A stretch of 64,000 bases of DNA, from positions 248,001 to 312,000 of the forward strand of contig OZ220748.1 of NCBI GenBank assembly GCA_965117035.1, given 5' to 3'. Numbering within the stretch: position 1 is the stretch's first letter; each line of letters opens with the position of its first letter. A program made the translations under genes and the position numbers. The notes beneath the pieces were generated by a model. It made no database searches, was not told the origin of the DNA, and was given only the letters and a program-made list of their open reading frames with translations. This stretch comes from CAZENU01 sp965117035 (GTDB lineage Bacteria; Chloroflexota; Dehalococcoidia; Lucifugimonadales; CAZENU01). Shown here one piece after another: positions 25,063 to 32,684 of the stretch.

Positions 25063-27771
25063 ATGCTCGTAACGGCCGTCAGCAAAAAGAGAGCGGTGGG
25101 GATCGTACTCTTCCTCATCATCCTCGGCGTCTTCCTGGCGTTCAACCGCATACCCAAGCTGGACGCGGTCGGTGTCGATCTCGCGATAGTCGAGTCGCCG
25201 AACGTCCAGTGCTTCCAGGGTTTCTGCATCGAGCGGGACCCCGGCACGAGCTTCCTCTCCAGGTGGTGGACATTCTCCCTCACCTACTTCCGCCTGGTGG
25301 CGATTGGAATGACGTTCGCCTTCGTGGTGGCCGGGCTCGCCGAGTCGTTTCTCTTCACGGCCGCGCGCGGAGTCGGCTTCCAGTCGGGAGGGATACTCGG
25401 GCGGACAGTGAAGGGAATGGCCGCCGGGCCGGTGATGAACCTGTGCTCCGCGTGCGTCGTGCCGGTGTCGGCCGCGTTCCAGAGGCGGGCCGGCATCGAG
25501 GGCGCCATCGCGATGGTGCAGGGCTCCGCGACCATGAACATACCCGCGCTCGCCATGGTCTTTTTCGTCTTCACGCCGTTGCTGGGGCTGAGCCGGCTGA
25601 TGCTCGCGGTGATCGGCGCCCTGATCCTGGGGCCTCTCGTAGCCCTGACGCTGCGCGGCGAAAGGGGCGACGGGCCCGAGCCGGTCGAGCAGTTGGCCCT
25701 GGCCGAGGAACAGGAGCCCGCCGACTGGATGCCCGTGATGAGGGAGGCCTTCGTCGACTGGTTCAAGGCGACCGCGGGATACGTGGTCCGTATGGGCCCG
25801 ATCATGCTCGCCGCCGGGGCGCTCTCGGGCCTGGTCATCCAGTGGATCAGCCCCGACACGGTGTCGCGGTACCTCGGCAACGATCTCAGCGGCGTGGCCA
25901 TAGCCGCCACGGTCGGCCTGCTGATCAATGTGCCACTGCTGTTCGAGATACCGCTCGTGGCCCTGCTGCTCGGTCTCGGCATGGGCACGGCGCCGGCGGC
26001 TACCCTGCTGTTCGCGGCAGCCGCGGGCGGCCCGGTGACCTTCTGGGGACTCGCGAAGGTGATGCCGCGCCGCGCCGTGGCCGTGTTCGCCTCGGCCACC
26101 TGGGGCCTGGGCATCCTCGGAGGCGTCGCGGTCCTCCTCGCGGGCGTGTTCCTCTGGCAAGACGCCGGCCTGCGCTCGGAGCCGGGCGTCGCCGAAGTCG
26201 CCGACGAGCCCGCCTCCTTCACCGCCGTCGCCGAGGCGGCCGGCCTGGAGTTCGATCACGTGGCCCACGATACGGAGATGTTCCCTCTCGGCGGCGGTGT
26301 CGTCGTGCTCGACTTCGATGGCGACGGCCTGCACGACGTCTACGCCGTCAACTCCGTCGGCGCGAACGTTCTCTACCGTAACAACGGCGACTCGACCTTT
26401 ACCGAGACGGCGGCCGCGGCGGGCGTCGACGACCCGGACGGGCGCGGCAACGGCGGCTGCGCGGCCGACTACGACAACGACGGCGACCAGGACCTGTTCG
26501 TCACCAACTACGGGCCCAGCAGGCTGTTCCGCAATGACGGCGGATCGTTCGCCGACGTGACCGTCGACGCCGGAGTCCACTACCCCGGCGACGCGTTCCG
26601 CAACACGGGCTGCGCCTGGGGCGACTACGACCGGGACGGCTTCGTGGACCTGGTATTCGTGCGTCACCTGTACGAGAGCCATCGACGCCTGTTCCAGACC
26701 AGGGACTTTCTCGACGCCATCGCCAGGCTGGTGCTGTTCCGCAACAACGGCGACGGCACGTTTACGGATACGACCGGCCTGCTTGGCGCGTTGGAGCCCA
26801 CCGATCCGGCGTATCACGCGCATACGGGCAACCTCTGGGGAGCCGGCTTCCAGCCCGGATGGGCGGACCTGGACAACGATGGCGACCTCGACCTCTACGT
26901 CGTCAACGACCTGGGCAACGAGGTACAGCCCAACGTGCTGTGGCGCAACGACGGGGCCGCGGCCGACGGATCGTGGACGTTCACAGATGTCTCCATCGGG
27001 TCGGGGGCCGACGCGGCCATCTTCGGGATGGGGCTCGCGGTCGGTGACTATGACCTGGACGGCCATCTCGACATGTTCGTCACCAACATCAGGGACAACG
27101 TGCTGCTGAGGAACGACGGGACGGGCCTCAGGTTCGAGGACGCGGCGAGGGACGCTGGAGCTCGCGTGGGCCTCATCGACCGCAGGGCGCGCGTCGCCTG
27201 GGGCGCCTTCATGTTCGACTACGACAACGACGGAGATGAGGACATCTACCTGGCGAGCGGCTACCTGCGGGCCGACAACGTCACGGTGGGAGCGGCGGCC
27301 AATCCGGAGGAACAGCCAAACGTGCTGCTGCGCAACGAGGGCGACGGCACCTTCGTCGACGTGTCTGCCGCGAGCGGCGCCGACGATTCCGGCGTCGGCC
27401 GCGGCGCCGTCTACCTCGACTACGACAACGACGGCTGCCTGGACATATTCGTTGTCAACCTGGGACAGCGCGCGACCCTGCTGCGCAACATGTGCGGTAC
27501 GGAACGCGCCTGGCTGGCCGTCAAGCCGGTCGGCACGTCCAGCAACCGCGACGCCATCGGCGCCAGGGTGACCGTGGACGTCGGCGGCGCGCTCCAGATA
27601 CGCGAGATCGCCGCCGGATCGAGCCAGATGGGCCAGAACATGCTCGAGGCCCACTTCGGGCTCAGCACGGCCGACACCGTCGACTCGGTGACCGTGGCAT
27701 GGCCCAGCGGCAAGGTAACGCGCCTGACCGACGTTGCGGCGAACCAGCGCATCACCGTGCAGGAGCCGTGA
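25063..27771 (+). CDS. Permease fused to FG-GAP/VCBS repeats and an ASPIC/UnbV domain
   Basis: 902 residues, two normally separate parts. Residues ~1-370 are a polytopic membrane permease resembling the ArsP/YraQ-type DUF318 group, with Cys128 and Cys131 in NLCSACVVPVSAAF, a second Cys pair (Cys50/Cys55), and two helix bundles split by an acidic loop. Residues ~385-820 hold FG-GAP repeats with seven Ca-loop motifs (DFDGDG, DYDNDG, DYDRDG, DLDNDG, DYDLDG, DYDNDG, DYDNDG), expected to be outside. Residues ~825-900 match an ASPIC/UnbV end (SSNRDAIGARVTV, VAWPSGKV). One uninterrupted frame with even codon use joins them. Substrate unknown; arsenic, metal or thiol-linked export is only a family-level guess. 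Confidence 0.85.
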   Translation: MLVTAVSKKRAVGIVLFLIILGVFLAFNRIPKLDAVGVDLAIVESPNVQCFQGFCIERDPGTSFLSRWWTFSLTYFRLVAIGMTFAFVVAGLAESFLFTAARGVGFQSGGILGRTVKGMAAGPVMNLCSACVVPVSAAFQRRAGIEGAIAMVQGSATMNIPALAMVFFVFTPLLGLSRLMLAVIGALILGPLVALTLRGERGDGPEPVEQLALAEEQEPADWMPVMREAFVDWFKATAGYVVRMGPIMLAAGALSGLVIQWISPDTVSRYLGNDLSGVAIAATVGLLINVPLLFEIPLVALLLGLGMGTAPAATLLFAAAAGGPVTFWGLAKVMPRRAVAVFASATWGLGILGGVAVLLAGVFLWQDAGLRSEPGVAEVADEPASFTAVAEAAGLEFDHVAHDTEMFPLGGGVVVLDFDGDGLHDVYAVNSVGANVLYRNNGDSTFTETAAAAGVDDPDGRGNGGCAADYDNDGDQDLFVTNYGPSRLFRNDGGSFADVTVDAGVHYPGDAFRNTGCAWGDYDRDGFVDLVFVRHLYESHRRLFQTRDFLDAIARLVLFRNNGDGTFTDTTGLLGALEPTDPAYHAHTGNLWGAGFQPGWADLDNDGDLDLYVVNDLGNEVQPNVLWRNDGAAADGSWTFTDVSIGSGADAAIFGMGLAVGDYDLDGHLDMFVTNIRDNVLLRNDGTGLRFEDAARDAGARVGLIDRRARVAWGAFMFDYDNDGDEDIYLASGYLRADNVTVGAAANPEEQPNVLLRNEGDGTFVDVSAASGADDSGVGRGAVYLDYDNDGCLDIFVVNLGQRATLLRNMCGTERAWLAVKPVGTSSNRDAIGARVTVDVGGALQIREIAAGSSQMGQNMLEAHFGLSTADTVDSVTVAWPSGKVTRLTDVAANQRITVQEP

Positions 27772-27971
27772 GCGAGACGGCGGCAATAGGAGGGCGAGGC
27801 TTTCCAATCCGTGCGTTCCGCTATATGATACCGACGTTACGTCGATTGGCGGTGCGAACGTCCCACGGCGCCGGCCCATGTCGTGGTTCGTCGCCCTGAG
27901 GTCGAATGGCGGGTCCGTGGCGCACGTATCGTCGAGACGGGACGCCGCACATCAGGAAGGGGGTTCCGCGC

Positions 27972-28721
27972 ATGTCCTTCTCTCGTTGGCTCACGGTGGC
28001 GGTCGTTATGCTCTCGGCCTTCGGAGTGTTCCTGGCAGCCTGCTCCAGCGAAGACGATGGCGGGACCGGGACGGCGGTCGCTCCCGCGGATGCGGGCGGC
28101 GCCCCGGCCACGGCCGATACGCCTGTACCCGACGATACTGAGGTCCCGGCCGAAGCGGTGGAGACGTACGCGCTGGCCCAGCAGTTCGAGCTGAGCATCA
28201 CCGTTACCAGCACGAAATTCAACAGGATCAGGCGCATCCCAAGAAAGTACAGCTGCACCGAAGAGGACGTATCGCCTCCCATATCCTGGTCCGAGCCGCC
28301 GGAGGGGACGGTCAGCCTCGCGTTGGTGGTCGACAGCACCCAGCATCCCGGCGCGCTGTGGGCGCACTGGGTGTTGTGGGGGATCCCCCCGGACAGCAGG
28401 GAGCTGCCCGAGGCTGTGGCCAACGCGGCGGAGGCGCCTTCGATCGGTCCCAACGCGAGACAGGGGACCAATGGCGAGGACATAGTGGGCTGGTCGGGTC
28501 CCTGCCCGCCACCCATCAACCTCGCGAGCGACGCGAGAGGAACACCTAAAGACAGGATCGTCAGCGAGTATTTCTTCAAGCTGTACGCCCTTGATACGGA
28601 CGTAGACCTCGGCTCGGACGCGACCAGGGAAGACCTGTTGCGGGCGATAGACGGCCACATCCTGGCAGGCGGAGAGCTGATGGGCGAGCACGTGTCGGAG
28701 ACGAAGATCCGCCCACGCTAG
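27972..28721 (+). CDS. PEBP-family (YbhB/YbcL) lipoprotein
   Basis: Phosphatidylethanolamine-binding-protein fold, 249 residues, exported and lipidated. ATG 27972 is chosen after GGGGG; it yields a signal peptide with lipobox FLAAC, and an upstream frame extension lacks any site. A Thr/Ala/Pro linker follows, then the PEBP domain: STKFNRIRRIPRKYSCT, VSPPISWSEPPEGTVSLAL, HWVLWGIPP, ARQGTN and WSGPCPPP. Length and motifs match bacterial YbhB-like proteins, whose ligand is generally unknown. Two tandem paralogs lie at 40555-42122 on the other strand. Five bases separate the stop from the broken OB-fold lipoprotein gene. Confidence 0.88.
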   Translation: MSFSRWLTVAVVMLSAFGVFLAACSSEDDGGTGTAVAPADAGGAPATADTPVPDDTEVPAEAVETYALAQQFELSITVTSTKFNRIRRIPRKYSCTEEDVSPPISWSEPPEGTVSLALVVDSTQHPGALWAHWVLWGIPPDSRELPEAVANAAEAPSIGPNARQGTNGEDIVGWSGPCPPPINLASDARGTPKDRIVSEYFFKLYALDTDVDLGSDATREDLLRAIDGHILAGGELMGEHVSETKIRPR

Positions 28722-28726
28722 ACGAG

Positions 28727-29272
28727 ATGAGCATGAGAGGGACAGGGGGAGCCGGCATACCGGGCGCCGCGGTCGCGGCCGCGGTCTGGCTGCTCGTCGC
28801 GACCATCGGATGCGTGTCATCCGGGGAAGGGGACGCGACGCCCGGCGGTGCTACTACTGTCCCCCGCGCCGCGGTGTAGCTCTCAACTCCGGAGCCCACT
28901 GCCACCCTCGAACCGGCCGCGGCCTCCGCGACCACGGAGGTGGTTGCGGCCGCCCTGGAGCCGCCGGACGCCGCCCAGCACGTCGGCGAGTAGCAGACCG
29001 TCTGCGGTACGGTGACCGGCACCAGGCAGGAAGACAGCTTCAAGCCGCTGTTCCTGGACTTTGGCCCTCCGTTCCCGGAGCAGGTGTTCATGGTGCACTT
29101 AATCACCTTCACCGGCCGCGTCGGCGACTGGCCCGACCAGGTCGACCGCAGCATCGACATCAGGGAGTGGTTCGAGGGCAAGACCATATGCGTTACGGGG
29201 CGCATCGAGCGTTACCGCGACACGCCGGCGATAAACGCCAACTTCTGGCACCAGTACCACGTCGTCCGGTAG
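28727..29272 (+). pseudogene. OB-fold-like lipoprotein with two in-frame TAG codons
   Basis: A single frame of 182 codons reads as signal peptide (VWLLVATIGC, lipobox-like), Pro/Thr/Ala linker (LSTPEPTATLEPAA) and a folded domain. Domain landmarks are CGTVTGTRQEDSFKPLFL, VHLITFTGRV, KTICVTGRIERYRDTPAI and a YHVV end, resembling small OB-fold domains. TAG stops interrupt it at codon 51 (28877) and codon 89 (28991), both in the low-complexity linker. The frame is otherwise intact and the domain unfrayed, so decay is recent, or the stops are read through, or one is an error. If translated from within, the part from codon 90 lacks a signal. It follows the PEBP gene by five bases. Confidence 0.65.
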
Positions 29273-29604
29273 CTCTCCACCTCGGGGCGCGATAGCGCCA
29301 TAGTCTGCTCCCCGTGTGCGTCGCGCGGCGCGATGCCATACGGTTGTCGGCGGGCGATTCGGCCCCGCGAATCGGGATTTGCGCCACCCTTCGGCCAGGA
29401 TCGCGGGCAGGATGGCCGCGAATGGTACGCATGAAAGCGGCACAAATAGACCTATTGACTACGAAAACCGCACTTGACAGGCCCATTAACGGCGTATATA
29501 CTCCCCGCCCGGCCTGTTGCGGGTGCGATGCGCGCGGTTTCGTTGGGGGGTTGAAGGCCGGAGGACTCCAGTCCATCCGGAATCGTCTTGGACAAGGGGG
29601 AGCA
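29273..29604. other. 332-bp intergenic region before the collagen-like gene
   Basis: No convincing gene on either strand. Composition turns AT-richer around 29440-29500 than anything nearby, and this stretch holds the promoter at 29474-29502. A 102-nt leader follows before the ATG at 29605, with AAGGGGGAG as ribosome site. Confidence 0.6.
29474..29502 (+). promoter_or_regulatory. Near-consensus sigma-70-type promoter for the collagen-like gene
   Basis: TTGACA (29474-29479), a 17-bp spacer, then TATACT (29497-29502). The -35 is perfect and the -10 differs from TATAAT at one base. It is the best promoter seen in the window and suggests strong constitutive transcription of 29605-30636 and perhaps of the solute-binding gene 28 bp beyond. 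Confidence 0.75.
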
Positions 29605-30636
29605 ATGACTACGGACATTACGAAACGCGCCCTGTTCTATGCGGTACTGATTTCGATGCTGTCGATGGCCGTCCTGGTGGCCTGCGAGGGCCCGCCTGGC
29701 AAGCCTGGCAAGCCCGGCCTGCCGGGACTGGCGGGAGAGCCTGGCAAGCCCGGAAAGCCTGGCCTCCCCGGTCTGCCTGGGCTCCAAGGAGCACAGGGCG
29801 AGCCCGGACTCCCCGGCAAGCCGGGACTCCAGGGGCCGCCTGGCGAGCCCGGAAAGCCGGGTCTGCCCGGACTGCCCGGCGCGCCCGGCGAGCCCGGAAA
29901 GCCTGGGCTGCCCGGTGAACCCGGCAAGCCTGGGCTGCAGGGCCCTCCGGGGGTAGCCCCACACGCCAACGTCCGCACCGGCGGTCCCGTTCTCTACCTG
30001 GACGGCGCCGCCGACATCTGGGGCTCCGGCCTCCAGAAGTTCGAGCCCGTCACCGTCTACATCGATCTCGAATCAGACGGCGCATCGATCACGCTCGGCT
30101 CCACCGATGCCGATGCGGGCGGAGCCTGGAGAGTCCAGGCTTCCGGGTACGACGCGGGACTCGACGAAAGCGTGGCGAGCATGCTGTCTCTCGGCATCAA
30201 TGCCGGGAACGTCTTCTCCGTTGTCGCCGAGGGCGCCGATGGGACCAAGGCGTCCACGCCCGTGATGATAGCCGCTCAGACACCCGCGCCTCCGTTGCCG
30301 CCGGCAACTCCCGTCAGGGGTTCGGTGCTGGTAGGCTCGTTCGCGGCCGACGGGTCCTTCAGGGTCGGAGTTGCTGACGAGGGCGGGGAGGTCACTCTCA
30401 TTGCCGCCGGATTCAATCCCGGAGAATTGGTCAACGTTACGATCAATGGCAACACCTGGACGAAAATCATCGCCGGGGAGGATGGCGGCGCGCAGGTGAG
30501 CGCAGTACCAGAGATCTTCCCGGACCGGGTTATCACGATCTTGGGCGCCGGCTATCACCAGGTCGAGCTCACAGACTCCCACGGCGCAACTGACTACAAG
30601 GCGCCAATCTGGATCCTACCGGCAGCCGGACAGTAG
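29605..30636 (+). CDS. Collagen-like repeat lipoprotein
   Basis: 343 residues. Seen: signal peptide with lipobox VLVAC (Cys27), then starting two residues later about 30 uninterrupted Gly-X-Y triplets (residues ~29-118), rich in GKP, GEP, GLP and GPP, followed by two beta-rich regions (VLYLDGAADIWGSGLQKFE; GSVLVGSFAADGSF to the end). Pro sits mainly in position Y and charged residues in X or Y, the composition that stabilises bacterial triple helices without hydroxyproline. The protein should form trimeric stalks attached to the membrane by lipid with the globular end outward. The repeat DNA has many near-identical units and could change length by slippage. Role unknown; adhesion or spacing is inference. 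Confidence 0.88.
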   Translation: MTTDITKRALFYAVLISMLSMAVLVACEGPPGKPGKPGLPGLAGEPGKPGKPGLPGLPGLQGAQGEPGLPGKPGLQGPPGEPGKPGLPGLPGAPGEPGKPGLPGEPGKPGLQGPPGVAPHANVRTGGPVLYLDGAADIWGSGLQKFEPVTVYIDLESDGASITLGSTDADAGGAWRVQASGYDAGLDESVASMLSLGINAGNVFSVVAEGADGTKASTPVMIAAQTPAPPLPPATPVRGSVLVGSFAADGSFRVGVADEGGEVTLIAAGFNPGELVNVTINGNTWTKIIAGEDGGAQVSAVPEIFPDRVITILGAGYHQVELTDSHGATDYKAPIWILPAAGQ

Positions 30637-30663
30637 CTCAACGTAACTGGATAGGGAGTAGCC

Positions 30664-32547
30664 ATGATTTCCAAACAGACGGTATCGAAACTACTGCTGC
30701 TGGCTGCGGTCTTGTCGATCTCGTTGGTGGCCGCCGCGGCTTGCGGAGCGCAGGAGGCCGAGGAGCCCGAGGCGCCGGCTCAGCCCGTCGCCGGACGGGC
30801 GGCGGACGATCCGGCCGCGCCCGCCCAGCCCCAGGCGCCCGGCGGCACGACCGGGGCTGCCCAAGCCCCTCAAGAGCCCGAGGCGGCTTCGGGCACTGTG
30901 GCCAAAGCACAGGACCCGGCCCAGCCCAAGGCTGGAGAGGCCGCGCAGGCTGCCGCCGACCCCGAGAAGCCAAAGGCCGCCGCAGACGCCGAAGCGGCAA
31001 TGACGAAGACGACGACCAGGACCGGAGGCGCCGTGGACCTCAACCTGGCGGACGAGCAGGTCCTGAATCTGGTAGGACAGATGCGCAACAGGAACGTCGC
31101 GCCGTGGCGTGACGGCGGGGGCGGTCGATATTACTCCATGTCGGTATTCGGCACGCTGTTCCAGCTCAGCCCCAAGAACGACATACTCCCCTGGATCGCC
31201 TCGGGCTGGACCGTCAACGACGGTCTCGACGTCTTCACGGTTACTCTCAGGGACGACGCCGTCTTCCAGGACGGCACTCCGATCACCGCGGCCGACGTCA
31301 AGGCGTACTGGGAGCACGGCGCCAAGCCGGAGAACATCATAGGCTGGGGAGGCGCCAGTCTCACCATCGGTGAGATCAAAGGCTGGGACGAGTTGAAGAA
31401 AGGCGATGTCACGGAGGCCGAGGGCCTCGTCGCCCTGGACGACCAGACGCTCGAAATCACCTTGAGCCTGCCGTTCCCCACGTGGCCGTTCGCCATGTCG
31501 GCGTGGCATACCGGCATCTCCAAGCTCGACCAGGTGAAATCTGACGAAAACTGGTGGCAGTACCCCGTAGCCGCCGGTCCGTTCAGCCTGGCAATCGACC
31601 CCGATACGGGCCTGACGGTCGTGTCCTCGGGCACCCAGTGGTGGGGCGAGGACCCGATCCTCGAGAAGATGGTTCTCGAGAACATCCCGGACAGACAGGT
31701 CCAGGTCATCATGTTCGAGAACCGCGAGCTCGACATGATGACGCTGGACGGGCCCACGTACTCCGAGGCCCTGGACCCCAACCACCCCTTCAACCCGTTG
31801 CTGAAGACGACCCCGGGCGGGGGCTTGTGGTACTTCATAGCACACGTAGCCAGGCCGCCGCTCGAAGACCTGTTCGTGCGAAAGGCGATGGCCTCCGCCG
31901 TGGACATGCGGACCATCCTGACGGCCGTGCACGGCCCGACCGCCCAGATGGCGACCGGTCTCATATCGCCGACCATAAACTGCCACGATCCCAATGCCCT
32001 AGGTCAGACGTATGACCCGGACCTGGCGCGGCAGTTCCTGTCCGAGTCGAGCTACGGCAGCGCCGCGAACCTGCCGGTATTGAAGACCGACCTCGCACGT
32101 CCGGATATAGTCAATATCGGCGCCGCGATGAAGGAGTACTGGAAGGACAACCTCGATGTGGAGCTCGACATCGTGAAGCGCGAGCGCGGCATTGGCAGAA
32201 GGCCGGACTCCCAGTGGGGCAGGCACAGCGCGGGCGCCTGGATTCCGGACCCGATCCAGATCGTGAGCACTATGACCGTCAAGGACATCGGCGAGTTGGA
32301 CGACGTGCCTGGCGTCTATGACGTGATGGACGCCCTCGAGGCGTACGCCAGGTCGCTCCCGCTCGACCATCCCGAACGGTGCGCGGCCTTCCAGGCCGTC
32401 GAGCGCGAGTACGTCGACCAGGTCTACATGATCCCGCTCCAGTTTATCCTGGGTCACAACTGGGTCGTCCAGCCGTGGGTACGCGGCTTCGAGAGCACCT
32501 TCAACCTCGAAGTCAACGTGTGGGATATCTTCATCCAGAAGCACTAG
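30664..32547 (+). CDS. Family 5 solute-binding lipoprotein (peptide/nickel-type), copy 1
   Basis: Extracytoplasmic binding protein of the SBP_bac_5 fold, 627 residues. Seen: lipobox AAAAC (Cys27), an Ala/Pro/Glu/Gln-rich linker of about 90 residues, then PWRDGGGGRYYSMSVFGTL, IASGWTVNDGLDVFTVTLR, DAVFQDGTPITAADVKAYW (the classic family 5 signature) and C-terminal QAVEREYVDQVYMIPLQF. No permease or ATPase gene is adjacent, so it must share a transporter encoded elsewhere or act alone. A clear paralog lies in opposite orientation at 38686-40458. The gene starts 27 nt after the collagen-like gene and ends before a hairpin. Confidence 0.9.
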   Translation: MISKQTVSKLLLLAAVLSISLVAAAACGAQEAEEPEAPAQPVAGRAADDPAAPAQPQAPGGTTGAAQAPQEPEAASGTVAKAQDPAQPKAGEAAQAAADPEKPKAAADAEAAMTKTTTRTGGAVDLNLADEQVLNLVGQMRNRNVAPWRDGGGGRYYSMSVFGTLFQLSPKNDILPWIASGWTVNDGLDVFTVTLRDDAVFQDGTPITAADVKAYWEHGAKPENIIGWGGASLTIGEIKGWDELKKGDVTEAEGLVALDDQTLEITLSLPFPTWPFAMSAWHTGISKLDQVKSDENWWQYPVAAGPFSLAIDPDTGLTVVSSGTQWWGEDPILEKMVLENIPDRQVQVIMFENRELDMMTLDGPTYSEALDPNHPFNPLLKTTPGGGLWYFIAHVARPPLEDLFVRKAMASAVDMRTILTAVHGPTAQMATGLISPTINCHDPNALGQTYDPDLARQFLSESSYGSAANLPVLKTDLARPDIVNIGAAMKEYWKDNLDVELDIVKRERGIGRRPDSQWGRHSAGAWIPDPIQIVSTMTVKDIGELDDVPGVYDVMDALEAYARSLPLDHPERCAAFQAVEREYVDQVYMIPLQFILGHNWVVQPWVRGFESTFNLEVNVWDIFIQKH

Positions 32548-32575
32548 GTCCCACCAGAGCAATAGTCAAGGATAG

Positions 32576-32608
32576 CGAGGCCCCGGGAGATCTCCTCCTG
32601 GGGTCTCG
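32576..32608 (+). terminator. Hairpin after solute-binding gene copy 1
   Basis: An imperfect stem CGAGgCCCC...GGGGtCTCG with an inner GGAGATCTCC palindrome, 28 nt beyond the stop, followed by a short T-containing stretch (CGTTTACGG). Position and shape fit an intrinsic terminator. Confidence 0.6.
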
Positions 32609-32684
32609 CCCGTTTACGGCCCCCGGTGGAGGCCCCGAAACGTTGTAGGCCCGTCGGCCCGGTGGTACGATCGGCGACGTAAGG

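Noticed and set aside
25060..27879. A 939-codon open frame on the minus strand opposite the permease fusion
   Set aside because: It is an artefact of GC-rich third positions: low-complexity Arg/Val/Gly-rich composition, no domain, no ribosome site, while the plus-strand frame has clear domains.
28727..29272. Genome-wide TAG reassignment as explanation for the broken lipoprotein gene
   Set aside because: Several intact genes here end in TAG at the expected family length (for example speB, the solute-binding gene ending 32547), so TAG works as a stop.
29637..29978. Collagen-like Gly-Pro repeats on the minus strand as well
   Set aside because: The GGC/CCG-type repeat is nearly self-complementary in codon pattern, so the opposite strand also reads as G-x-P. 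Only the plus strand has signal peptide, start, promoter and outer domains.
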